A stretch of DNA of 64,000 nucleotides from Sabellastarte sp. h YS-2021 (lineage: Eukaryota > Annelida > Polychaeta > Sabellida > Sabellidae). Made by a program: the position numbers and the translations under genes. The stretch lies in NCBI GenBank assembly GCA_964017235.1, contig OZ024939.1, positions 41,890,241 to 41,954,240 of the forward strand, written 5' to 3'. Each line of letters begins with the position of its first letter. Positions within the stretch are counted from its first letter, which is position 1. Positions 11,640-23,752 of this stretch are shown here, piece by piece. Below the pieces are notes generated by a model that did no database searches, was not told where the DNA came from, and worked only from the letters and a program-made list of their open reading frames with translations.

Positions 11640-13110
11640 GAACGGAGGCGACCTCCTACTGGTGGACTGAGGGAGGCTTTTGAGGAGTCATTCGGGGGAG
11701 GGGTTTCCATGCCCTCGCCCCCTAGAGTGGGGTCAAAAACGACCCTTGGAACCTCTGAAATTCGGTTTGGTTACTGCTTTGAAAGGAGTTGCCCCCATAT
11801 GGGTGTTTCCTGTAGGAGCCTCTTTTCTTATTGTGGGGACCACAAAAGGGCTTATTTTGATAGGGTCCGAAACCCTGAGCATCTTTAGAGGTGCCTTTTT
11901 TGAGGAGGAAGTCTTCTCCCTCCTTGACTGAGACTTGAACAACGAGGAAGGCCAAAAGGGTGAATTCCTGAGTTCTTGGCGTCTCGTATCCCCTAAATGT
12001 GGTTGAAGCAGGGTCATCTCGGCCTTGCGCCTAACCAGGCCAGTGTTACCCAAGGTGTATAGCTGCCTCTGGAGTATATGAGCTAGAGATTTGCTTAGGC
12101 AGGCAAGTGCTCTTTGTTGAATAAGAATGGTTTTATTCCAAATCTCTAAATATTCACAGGCCTGTTCATAACCATGTCTGGCTGCTTTTTCAGGGTTGGC
12201 ACCTTTCTGGATCTGAGATTTAACCCTTTTGAAGGAAGACTTCAGGCTGTGTTGACACTTCTCCAAAGTGGAGTTACAGGAAGAAGAAGTCTTAGCAAAA
12301 GCAGCCATGAAGTTGATAGTGGAGAGGTTCTGTCTAGCTTGATGTTCCAGTTCCTTAAGAACTGGTAGGGGAACCTTGCCATAGGGGCTCCAGAGGGTTT
12401 AGGAGAGATACAGATCTTCGAAAAGTCTGTATTCAACTCCTGGATTTTGTCCTCATAACAAGGCTGTCCCACCTTGTACCACTTTGCAGTGTAGGGGGGG
12501 GATTTAATATATTTACCCTCAGGTAAACTAGAGGCCAGAAAATCATGCCAAACTTATCAAAGGCATCTTTGATGTGCGAGCTAAGTGGGAGCATAGAAGA
12601 AGGGCCTCTTGGCCTAAGCTCCTGTTGGCCTTTTTGCCGTCAAGGCCCATAACAGAAGTGGAAGACCTGGGCATGGTTTCCCTGGGGTCAGGGATATCAA
12701 GAATATTGAAGCATATTGAGAGGGTAAGGCAGTCATGGCTACTTCCCTATAAAAAAGTGGGTCTGGATCATGTTGAGGTTGGTCTTGATCAGAAGGAGCC
12801 CTAAAGGGCTTGGAAGACTTTTGTATGGGTGCAGAGGACTGATCTTCCTCTGAAGATGATGGCTGAGATAAGTACCTGGACCTAACCTTGTGCTTTCTTT
12901 TATCTGCATGCTTTTTGGGTCTAGCTGAGACCACCCAAGAAGGTTCCTCGGACTGACTTGAATGTTGATCCGAGAAATATACAAGTCCACCTCCATAGCC
13001 TCATCCGGGTGAGAGGATGGCTGAGTTCTCGGAGGAGGGGTTGGATCCAACACTAAACGTCTATTTTTCTTGGACGTTGGCCGGATGCCTTCGGCCTCCC
13101 GAGTTAGCAT
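11640..13110 (-). pseudogene. Gag-like remnant of DIRS copy 1
   Basis: Broken minus-strand frames (11733-12308, 12242-12472, 12614-12934, 12739-13110) are Ser/Lys/Pro-rich in the upstream half, like a DIRS Gag. They end in a stretch corresponding to the conserved C-terminal Gag region. The N-terminal Cys/His finger of the intact element (CGHVMALFDNHKKC) is not seen, suggesting loss of the 5' end of gag. The assignment rests mainly on position upstream of RT and on composition. Confidence 0.6.
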
Positions 13111-13130
13111 TCAGTTCCACATGGTAAGCT

Positions 13131-16100
13131 ATTGTAGCGCAATAAAATACCAAATTTCAGAGGAGCCACTTTAAAAGCACTGCATAACCTATGCAAGACC
13201 AAGAGTTTTCTGGAAATTGAAAAAAGCATGGGAGAAAAGAGATTACAGCTGTCTTGCTGTAAGAATAAAACACTTCTGTAGTAGAAACAATAAATTTATA
13301 TCCACTCTCTATACATAAACATACTGCATCAGCTCAACATAAGCAAAACTAGTGTGTTGTTTTTAAACCAAAACACAATTTATAGTAAGCAAAGAACCTA
13401 GGGTTAACTACTGATGTAACAGTCATAATAATGTTACAAAGTTTTAAGCGCTGCTTTTACAGAAGGACTTTCTATTACTTTGCACATACAAAACAAGTCA
13501 ACTAATAATTAAGTGACAAATATATGTAAAATAATATAGACCACATTGAAACTTTTTCTTTTACGCTTGTGATTTACTTTAGTTTCACATTCATTTTTTC
13601 GGGCATCTGATATTACTCTTTACTGAAAAAAGTGCATCTAATACAATCAATCCACTGCATGAGAGGTACTACATTAGTTTTAAAAAAATTTACTCCAGTA
13701 TTATAGATCTGACTTAATTCTTCATGATAATTCCAGGTTATATTACCTTGTACTGAGTAGTGGTCTCTTTCTCCTTGAAATTGATGCCTCAATCATTGCT
13801 TCAGTCATTTGGTGGTTTATGAATCTACTACTACTATCATTGTTGCCTTTGGACAACAAAAATATATCTTCCAAAGAAGACCTATCATAGCTCAAATTTA
13901 TTTTTTATCAACCTAAAATGGGAGATATTTTATAAACTTTTAGCAGTTACACCTGTTACACTAGGAGAAAAGCCTAGACTCCCACAGAAATATATTTTCT
14001 GTTGACTGTTTTTTTATACAATAAACATGTAAACAAATGCCCAATACTAAGCACACTTAGAGAGAGGGATATACGACTGATCACCCATCTATCATTCAAC
14101 ATTGGAAAAACATGGATAAATCCACTTGTTTTATCAAATAAAATATTCTTACTTGTATATCCCTTAACTATATAATTAAAAAGAGTTTCAAAGTATCAGC
14201 ATAGACTTAAATAAATCATCTCCTCTCTACTGTTGACTGGGTCAACCCACCTTCACTGGTAGAATTTTTATCACATACTGTTATAATAAATGTATTTTCA
14301 TAATATTTTATACTGTGTACGAATAGCACTGTATATATCTCTGATGGGGTGTCTACTCTCACCGCCCCAAGGAATCTTTATGCACTTCGTTAAAAATGGT
14401 AAATAGGAAAAAAAATAAATTCGAAAAACAATAAAACAAAGCATTGAAGGAAACAGATGAAAGATGCTGCACAGCTATGCAGAAGAGGACTTATTTAAAA
14501 AGTACATTTTGATAAAAGTGAAGTAATAGCTCAACTGTACTATTTAAAAGTGGACCAACAAGAAATTTTATACACATTAACCTAGAATCTGCATATAATT
14601 CTGAGCACATTTCAGAGGGATTTTAATCACATTGGTATCACATTGATTTTTCTAACTTTTTCTAAAGATAGAATTCTCCCCCAAGCTTTTATGCATAAAG
14701 ATTCAATAATTTTAAATGTTGCCATCAAAATGAATTGCACTTACTATATTCATCCATTTCTGGGTCAGTAATATTTGATTATTATCAAAGAGATTTAACA
14801 AAAGGGTCACTATTTGTGATGCAATGAATTCAGATGTATGGTAAAAAGTATTACATCCCTTTCTCTGCATTAAAACAAGCACATTTAGTAAATACACTGA
14901 TCTAAAATAAATTATACCTGTACAAACTATACGTTAATACTATGTAATAATCTCTCAACTTGAAAAACATGACATTTTGAAAAAAAATCATTTTTAATGT
15001 ATAGAATAAGAAAATTTCTTTTGAGTTTACAATGATTGTATACTACACATAATTGTGTTCCAATGAAAATAAAGTACTCTAGAATGAGTAACTGTGATTA
15101 TAAATCAACTTGATTAATAGAAAACTACAAGGACTAACAACAGTATTTTACCACCAGTTTTGGGTGTTTACACCTGAACTTCTAATTTTCAAATCACAAT
15201 AAGAAAGATGTGATATCTTCCTTTCACACACAATATCTGTTTTTTTTGAAAAAAAAATAAAACTTTCTGGCTTCAGTTACAAATGTAAATACATGTACAT
15301 ATATCGTAAAATTATTTCCATAGTATGGCTTAGATAGTAATAACTTCAAAACTGTTGCCACTTGAATCAACAATTTGAAGTACAGAAATGGCACTGTAAA
15401 GATAAATCCACAAGCACTGTGCATCAAGCATCAGCTAAACGAAGGCAATATTTCAGGGGCCATGTCCCAGAAAACATACACCCAAACTTGGTGATAACGT
15501 GCATTGCCACATATTTTAATACTGTTACAGCAAATAATATTGAGTGTACCTGAATCAGTAATTCACCCCACTTACAATAGAACATGTATTATTTAGGGCA
15601 ACACAAAATTATAGCCAAACATTATAACCTACAGTTTTTGAAGACTAATTTTAAAATAATACATTTGTGTGTTGCTTGCTCTTTCCAAGGAGATTTAATA
15701 CTAACAGCAATGTGTCTGGTTGAAGTCTTAAATGTAAAAACCTGAATCCAGGGAGACTTTGGATTTTATACTCCTATTTTGGGAGTGTTTTGTACAAGAT
15801 TATATCTCTTCTGGAACTGGTATATGCAACATAATAACCACAACACTTCCATACATTGGAATGTGTAAATATGAAATAACAGAAGAACATTTCTTTAAAC
15901 AAAGATGGGGGTTCAAACTGAATGGGACCAATACACCAAGTTTGAAGCTTGGCAACAAAATCAATGGAAACACTCTATTCATCCAAATTTCACTTGTCCA
16001 AATTAATCTAGATTCAATTCAAACATTTCAATCCAATACAATTATTCTTAACATTTGTCAAGCGGCCATCTTGTGCATTGCATTATTTGACTGAATTCTC

Positions 16101-17811
16101 AGTCGATGAATTACTGTTTTAACAGCTGAATTTGTTTAAGTAGACCTCCAGTAGAATTTCAGTTTAAGGAAAAGTAAATATCTGTTTCCTAGAGGGAGCT
16201 TTCCATTAAGCTTTACCATCGTCTGGAAATTCTGGTTCTGTAGAAGGATTATTGATTTAACTTGACAATGTTCTACTGTGTATTGGTCACTTAATGATTG
16301 AAGTTTTCTGTCATTTTACAGACATATAAAATATACTTTTAAAACATACAGTACCTGATAGTATAGTGATGAACAGTATATTTTTGTTGCATAAATTTTT
16401 ACCAAATGGGCAGACTCAAAAGGAGCAATAAATACAAGATGTGCCGTAATATGCCATTAAAAACAGCCTCTCATATAAATATGTACACTCCTGTGTTACT
16501 TAAATCAGTACTGGAATAACTACACAAGACTTTTCTCATTTTGATGGCACAATTATCAATAGATTCTATTTGTATGAAGAACCATTCTTTAACTTTGATC
16601 AAATATTTATTCATTTTTTTCTTTGACCATTGGTCGGTACACTGTATTAAAACTGTTGACACAGATGACCTTCACTTGAAGGTCAAAGTTTAGTGTACTA
16701 TAGAGTACATTGGAAAGTCTATAAACTGTTACTATCTCTACATACCACAATGTTTATCATTTGTCCATATATTGAAACTGGTACAACAATTGGATATTAG
16801 ATCAAAGACTTTGAGATCTTGAGGCTTTCCTAGTCGACATTCAACATCCATGACTGATACTTATAAAGCGCATTCAGATATACTGCATGTCAGCACGAGA
16901 CAAAAATTGTGTTCATTAAGGCCAGGCTTCCTAGATTTTTAACAGCTAAAGTTGGTCAGAGTCTCAATATCCATTGTATTAACAGAATAAGTTGTGGCCA
17001 GGTCAAATTTGAATATGAGAAAAACACGGGATGTCTTAGAAGTGAGAGGATACAACATTGAGACAGTTTTATGCTTTAGTTTATGTATCCTCATATTCTC
17101 AAATCTCTTTGGATTATCAATACTTCTTTAACTCCTGAAGTGCAGGAGAATCCGTCATCAAAATATATGTCAAGGGAGGGTCAGCTAATAGAAAGTTCCT
17201 AAAATATTAAAGGTAACGTAGTGTAATACACTATAATAAACTTAGGAACTTAGTGATCGCAAAATGCAAAATTTGAGTAACAGATCAAATAACAAGAGGT
17301 TTTACTGGTTGTTTCAAAACAGAAACATATGTTTCCATACAATGGAGAAATTTAGGTCTATAGAACTGTTTAATTGGATAAATACCATTGGCAGATGAAA
17401 GATGTATAGAAAGAAAGCACATGCTGTAACAGATTTATATCTGCTGTGAACTGATTGTCAGTTTTAGAGATTCACAATACTGAAGCATCAAGAACACATT
17501 CAAACAATAAAGGACGACAATAAGGAAAAATAAAACATGAAACCTCCCATTTAACACAAGACACAAATCAATCCTATGAAATACACTTTACTATCACTTC
17601 CCAAAATGGTAGCCAAGGGGTTGCTGAGTTCGATAAAATGAAGGCCTGGTGCTGAATGTGTAAATTCAGTTGATAACTTGTAAAACTCATATTAATCCCT
17701 TGTACCCAAGCCCCGAGTCTGATAACTGGAATTCTCTGTAAGCAGACAAGTAAATTTGGGGTATTTGTAGTGGCTACATCCTTCATCGATATTGTTAATA
17801 CCGTAAATTTC
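13131..17811. other. Intergenic AT-rich DNA, no gene seen
   Basis: About 4.7 kb with scattered short frames but no conserved motif, splice-bounded exon or repeat that I can define. Remote regulatory content cannot be judged from sequence alone. Confidence 0.5.
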
Positions 17812-18545
17812 CAAAATAATGTCCAGGTTCAAATAAACGCCTGGTTCAAATTAACGCCTGGTACCAAGCACACTGTTTACAATTTATAACACTGTTTTTG
17901 TATTTCAAAAGAACGCCTGGTTCAATTTAACGCCTGGTCTGGTGCTACTTGAAAATAAAAAACATTTTTGTAGATTTTTAGTGCGTTTTTTCACAAAAGC
18001 TGCCAGGTTTTATTTTCATAAACTTCACTTCAGTTAGTGGGCCTATTTGGTTAGGGACAGGTGAAAAAACTTTTTTTCAAAATCCCAGTAATTGACTTTT
18101 TTTGTAGACAATAACCTAGCCACAGAGAATTTAGCTATGTTAAAAACAATTTATTCTCAGGAAATTTTAATATTGTTATTTGCATTAGAAATGTTCAGAC
18201 TTTCTTCATACTTGATGCTTTCCAAAGTTCCATGTTTTATTATACATACACAGGTATTAACAATATCACCGTTATATGCATTTATATTGTACTAAATTAA
18301 CACATTTTCCATGTGTTTTGTCATTTTGCTATCATATGATGACTAATATTTTAATAAACATCAAATTTAAGCGATGAATCACATTAAATACAGGAACTAT
18401 AACACAGTCACTTACATACAAAAAATAATACTTTAATGTTTATTGTCTTCTCTTCAATATCATGGCCTGGGCTTCAATTACCTCCAAATAACACAAGGCC
18501 AGGCATTTATTTCAAATTTTGAACCAAGCGTCCACTTGTCCTAGA
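17812..18545. mobile_element. Possible MITE with repeated GCCTGGTTCAAA termini
   Basis: The left side has tandem GTCCAGGTTCAAATAAACG and CGCCTGGTTCAAATTAACG blocks. The right side has the inverse, GCCAGGCATTTATTTC and TTTTGAACCAAGCGTCC. The ends are imperfectly inverted and no target duplication was confirmed, so this is a tentative call. Confidence 0.4.
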
Positions 18546-21448
18546 GTCAAACCCATTTAAGTGAAACAATGCCAACTGAAAACTCCACTTCAACTAAACA
18601 GGAAGACCTAACTGGAGCCGTTACTGTTAAATTTTAACAGTAACTGGAACTGCCACTTAAGTGTAAATATTTTCAACTCTACAGGACTTAACAGTGTACA
18701 GTTCAATAGTGTAAATGGATACATTGTTTATTGATATATTGACGATATTTATTGTTTTGGGACAGGGTTGCCGATATCGATGACTAAGGACATATATCAA
18801 TATCACCATTTTAAGTAAAACTGTCAACTTAAACTGCAAATAGTTTAAATAAAGCCTAAATCTCATATTTCTAAGTTTCAATGTGTTTTTGATGAAAACT
18901 GCCGTATTTTGGTTTGGAAAATTTCACTTCCTGTTAATGGTTGGGGATATGCTAGAACAAAAACGTTTTCAGTACCGCGGATTCAGGCTAATTGGTTTAT
19001 ACTATTACCCCCGCCCTGATACTGAAATATTTTTACATTCAATATTGATATCCACTCAGCCAAACGATTTACCCACTAGTAAATAGGGCTGTGACGGGTG
19101 CTGAAAAATGGCATCGAGTACTCGCCCTCTGACAACCGGCCCAAATTCGAGTAACCGTGAGATTTAGTACCTACCATTAGAAGGCTTCTGTAAACAAATA
19201 GTCGGTTCCGGAAACGAAACTTTTGAAGAAAAACGTCTTCTATTTGACCATATATTATAGAATATGGAGTAAATTGTATGTTTTTAAGCGAAAATAACAA
19301 CTTTAATTGATATTATGTGACGGAAATGCTGAAATGTAGCATATTTTACACAAGCGTTTGAATACGTGGGCGATAATACAATACCTCGCGAGTAACCGAG
19401 TTTTTAAAATGGACTCGAGTACAAGCCAAGACCGTCTCGTGCGCCGAGGCTCGAGTACTCGTTCGCAGCCCTACTAGTAAATAATAGTAATCAGGAAGCT
19501 CAGTCTTGGGCATTTATTTGGAAACATGTGTTTACATGAAATACTTTACCGTGTAGCTGTAAGAAAAATGCATGCCTTTCACACTGTGAAAAATGACCAA
19601 AGCTTACAAAGATTCATTAACCAGATACAGACACAAAAAATAAAGTTACAGCTGTTTTCAACAGTTGTTTGCCTTTCACCACCACAGAAACTTAAAGGAA
19701 AATACAAAATAAACAATATGTCATTCCTCATTACAACACAATAATAATATTGATACTTATATTGACGGCAATGCTGACATAAAGCAAGCTATTGTTACCA
19801 CTGCAACCCACAAGCAAGCACATATTAAGCGGGGCTGGGGTGGTACTTGAGTTTTATGATAAACCTCATCTTGAATACACTCTGTGTACAAGTCAGGTGA
19901 TAACAGGCAATGTAAATGCTGGAGGCAAGCAATGCTTTACCATCTCCTTAAGATCTGACAATGTCGGCCATCTGCTATCAGGCAGGATTTGAACCCATCA
20001 CATGGGCACTATCCTGTGCACGTAAAACCATTTCAGTTGTGGAGTATTGAAAATAACTGTGATTTAGTATTTCCCAAAATGAATGCGAGTGTGAACCCAA
20101 AGTCAAGTTTACCAAGACAGAATATGCGTGTTTCCACTTTGAAAATTTCTTTTTGTAATTAGCATAAAACCTGTCAAAAATTAATCGGTTGTCAAAAATA
20201 TTGTGTATCACATCATTTGCACGCCAAAATGTTGACTATATCGTATTTATTGGCAAGAATACTACTCTTTGTGAGGAATTATCAGAAGTACCAGCCCACC
20301 CCTAGATATATAGAATAAGAAATCTGAGATTCACGACACTATGAAGGACAACCTTTTCTTTTACTTTATATAATGAAACATTCTTTCCAAAACTTGCATT
20401 TTTGTGGCACTTTTTCATCCTGCTTTTTACCCTAATTTGGCTGCAGAATTTCAGGAAGCCGACTGGTTGTGTTGTTCACTTATACAGCTGTTTTGATTGG
20501 TTAGTGTCACAGACTGTGGTGAATTTCACATATCTTAATCCTGAGAGTGAAATCTGTTTAAAAATACACAGAGTTATACCTTCTGAGGAAATTCTTATTG
20601 AGACTGATCTGGAATATTTTTTTCCTAAAAATAAGCAGATGACTATATAAATGCTATCACTGTTCTCATACATTCTAAAAAGTTTGAACCTCACCTTCTC
20701 CATGAATCTGATTGGTCCACTAGGATATCCTTTAACAGCCAATTCAATTGGCTTATACGTTATAAAATGACTACACAAAAACTCTTTCTGTCTGTCTGTC
20801 TTTAAATACATCAGCTCTGAACAAATATATATATGTATGTGTGTGTGTATATAAATATTTTCTATAATCTATTTAATATCTTGAAAAATAAATATGACAA
20901 AGGTCTACAATACATATAACTATGAATGGCTACACTGAATGCTACTAAGTTTTAATTCTGTATCATTGTTTTCTGAGCCTAAGCTTCCTTATTTGGAAAG
21001 GACATCAATGTAAATGAGAGCCGGATTTAGAATACATTGTAATCTACAACAGGTGTTCACTGACAAGGTTAAAGAAATAGCCAGCCTCGGCAGGCAAGAA
21101 CCCCAGCCTGCAGGTACAGCTAAATGGCCAACAACATTGAGATTTGGGAAAATCTTAGAACAACTTCTGTTGTAAGAAGTACAGAGAACCCATGAGATAC
21201 AAAAGATTCACAGGCCATGATTTCTTACAAGTAGTTTTCATATTTTGAAGCCCAAGAAACAATTATAAGGGAGATATAAGGTCTTTTTGATATGATGACC
21301 CTCCTATTTGGCATTAAAGATGTGATATGGCGGCCATTTTGTTTCCAAAACAAGGCAAGCTTTCCTATCCATTTACATTTTGTGCAAATCTGATGAAGCT
21401 AGCTGCAATATTTTAGGTTACAGAAAACATTAAAGATTTTAGAACGAA
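18546..21448. other. Intergenic DNA
   Basis: Apart from the hAT MITE at 19084-19473, no gene or defined repeat was recognised. Confidence 0.5.
19084..19473 (+). mobile_element. Non-autonomous hAT-type MITE, copy 2
   Basis: A 390 bp element runs from TAGGGCTGTGACGGG to CGTTCGCAGCCCTA, flanked by a perfect 8 bp duplication, CTAGTAAA (19076-19083 and 19474-19481). The interior is collinear with copy 1, for example TTTTGAAGAAAAACGTCTTC. Relative to copy 1 it has about 40 bp extra near the right side. Confidence 0.9.
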
Positions 21449-21983
21449 CTTTAAGACCCGAAAATTTTAAAAGTATTGCCATGGCAACAGTTACTGCTAG
21501 ACACCCCCAAAAACCTAATTAGCTGTAGATGCTCTTGGAGTAAACATATCCTGAAAATTTGGTGAAAATCCATGCATGGGTTTAGGCTGTGGAACAACCA
21601 CAAACTTTAAGACCTGAAAATCTTAAAAGTGTTGCCATGCGAACAGTTGTTACTGGATACCCCCCGAAACCTAATCAGCTCTAGATCCTCTTGGAGTAAA
21701 CATATCCTGAAAATTTGGTGAAAATCCATGCATGGGTTTAGGCTGTGGAACACCCACAAACTTTAAGACCTGAAAATCTTAAAAGTGTTGCCATGCCAAC
21801 AGATGTTACCGGATACCCCCAAAACCTAATCAGCTCTAGATCCTTTTGGGGTAAATATCCCCTGAAAATTTGGTGAAAATCCGTGCAGGGGTTTAGACTG
21901 TGGAACACCCACAAGCTTTAGGCCCGCCGCCCCCCGGATGGCACAGGGAACGACTATAACCCCAGCCTTTATGGGCTGGGGTT
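21449..21983 (+). mobile_element. Hairpin-ended tandem-repeat element (Helentron/'pearl'-like), copy A
   Basis: Three tandem units of about 157 bp (starts near 21449, 21605, 21763) share CTGAAAATTTGGTGAAAATC and GGTTTAGGCTGTGGAAC. A GC-rich spacer follows, then a terminal hairpin with CCCCAGCC / GGCTGGGG arms at 21958-21983, then TTAAAAA. Central minisatellite plus 3' hairpin is the plan of Helentron-associated elements and of the oyster 'pearl' elements. Family membership is inferred from this plan. It lies about 360 bp past the ANKIB1 stop codon. Confidence 0.6.
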
Positions 21984-22257
21984 AAAAAGACAAAGCTACG
22001 TTTTGGTATGGGAGAAAATATTAAAAACCATGGGGAATAAGCCACATGGGACTTTTATAAATATGACCTCACTGAAATAAAACCTTATCCTACATGCAAT
22101 ATAGCCATTGAAAGTCTCCAAGTGAAGTATAGGCATCTGATCATAGAAATTCAAATATAAATGTAGTTATACAATAGACTATCAATTATTCAACGTCTTT
22201 TAAAAAAACAATTTTTCAATTAGCAATTTTGTGCTCTCCTCCAATTTTACAGAAAAC

Positions 22258-22263
22258 TTTAAT
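22258..22263 (-). promoter_or_regulatory. Possible ANKIB1 poly(A) signal (ATTAAA)
   Basis: The minus strand reads ATTAAA about 85 nt after the ANKIB1 stop; another ATTAAA is only about 20 nt after the stop. No canonical AATAAA was found on this strand before the downstream element. Which site is used is unknown. Confidence 0.3.
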
Positions 22264-22346
22264 TCTTTAAGAACCTTTTGAAACTTCTCTCCCACAAAAG
22301 AGGTTTTACCTTTATAAGAACACAATTTAATACATATTTTTGAACA

Positions 22347-23752
22347 TCATACAAATACTGCATCTCGGTCACTCCCTTGGTTCCCTTCAAAGCTGTCCGG
22401 ATCTTCTGAGCGATGGCCAAAACTTTCCGGACTATTCCTCGCCTGTGCACTTAATTCTATCACCCGGGACTGCCTGCTCACTCTATCATTCTCATTGGTC
22501 AAAGTTCTCTCTGAGTTTAAAATCAAAGGCCTGCTGACGGCAGCCTCCTCATTACACATCTCTTCCACCAAATATTGGTCCATATTGGTCTCCGTGGGCG
22601 ATGGATTCGTGTTTGATGTGCAATGACTTGGTGAAAAATCGTCCACGCCTGAAATCATCGACTCAAGCATACAAGAATCAATATGCAAGTCATCAGGATC
22701 CAAATCTATCTCTGGATTATTGTCCTTGACCTTCTGGTCACCACCCCCTCCGACATCTTGCTCCGATTCTTTCCCACCAACATTGCTATTATTGTTAAGT
22801 CTGGCTGGCTGTTCAGAGAATCCTGCTTGTTTCTCACTCGAACGAGCTCCTCGATGTTTTCGTGGTTTCTTTGAAGTAATGTCTTTATCCACATTAGATT
22901 TTTTTGCCGGAGAGGACACCATCATCGAGTGTCCATGCATCCTGGTGTTATCCACATTTTCAACCTTTTTCATGTAAAAACCTGCATCATAAGCAGAAGA
23001 TGTCTCCCTTTTCTCTATACCTGCCATGCTGCCTCCTACGGATGACCTAGAACTTTGACCTTTGTCAAGGTTATTTTGGTTTGTCATAATCACAGGAGAT
23101 TTTGATTGGCCAGGTCTCGACATGCCCACTTCCCCAGATGGTCTGTACACACTGACTGGCTGAGAAGAATTATCTTCGAGGGAGTTTTCATGGTACACCA
23201 CTGCAGGGTCACCAGAAAAGCTATGTCTTCCTATGTTGGCTTTGTACAGGGATTCATTGCCTCTGGGCCCTGTGTTGGCTTCCCTCAAGATACCAGTGAG
23301 GACCTTGTCTTCAAAAGCCTTTGTTTTATCGACATCTGGGATATTGATATTTGTGACTGATATGTCCTTGATTAGACCAAATGTATTTGTTTTCTGACCT
23401 AAGATGACTGGAGGCACAGTCGACTTGGGACTGCGCTGTTTGGGGCTTGGCAAACCTCCGCAGGCACCCAGATACTCCAGTGGTGTGTCAGCATCTTGTG
23501 CCAAATCCTCTACACTGCAATTGGGCACCCTGTTCACAATACTAGAGTAATCAGGGTTTCGAGAGGTGTAGTGCAGCTTCTCCTCTGATTTAGACTGGGT
23601 TTTAGCTGTGGGTGTAGGGTGGGGATTGGGGTTTTCCTGTGTTTTATCCACAGGTGGGGCTTGTTGCTGTTGTGATGATGACTCAACTTGTGGGTCAGAC
23701 AAGGAATCTTTCAGAGATAATTCAATGGCTAATCGTAGATCTCTTTCCTCAT
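22347..23752 (-). CDS. ANKIB1: ANKIB1 exon 21 (last; third UIM and C-tail)
   Basis: The acceptor TTTTAG precedes a phase-1 start. The exon opens with a canonical [19 protein letters not shown] (residues about 1004-1019), then about 450 residues of Ser/Pro/Asp-rich, probably disordered tail ending ...DRDAVFV and a TGA at 22347-22349. At 1406 nt it is by far the largest exon. Confidence 0.93.

Larger units (their letters stand above)
8226..13130 (-). mobile_element. Degenerate DIRS-type tyrosine-recombinase retrotransposon
   Basis: Read on the minus strand, the element gives Gag remnants, reverse transcriptase, RNase H, a DIRS-type C-terminal (methylase-like) domain and a tyrosine recombinase, in that order. 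All are broken into short frames. The 21 bp motif at 13110-13130 recurs directly at 8226-8246, and an inverted copy lies at 8288-8308. This fits the terminal and internal-complementary repeat plan of DIRS elements. It belongs to a different family from the element at 58250 on: the recombinases are only about half identical by eye. It is presumably dead. Confidence 0.82.

Noticed and set aside
15759-16094. 111-codon plus-strand frame
   Set aside because: AT-rich composition, no domain, no splice or repeat context; most likely chance.
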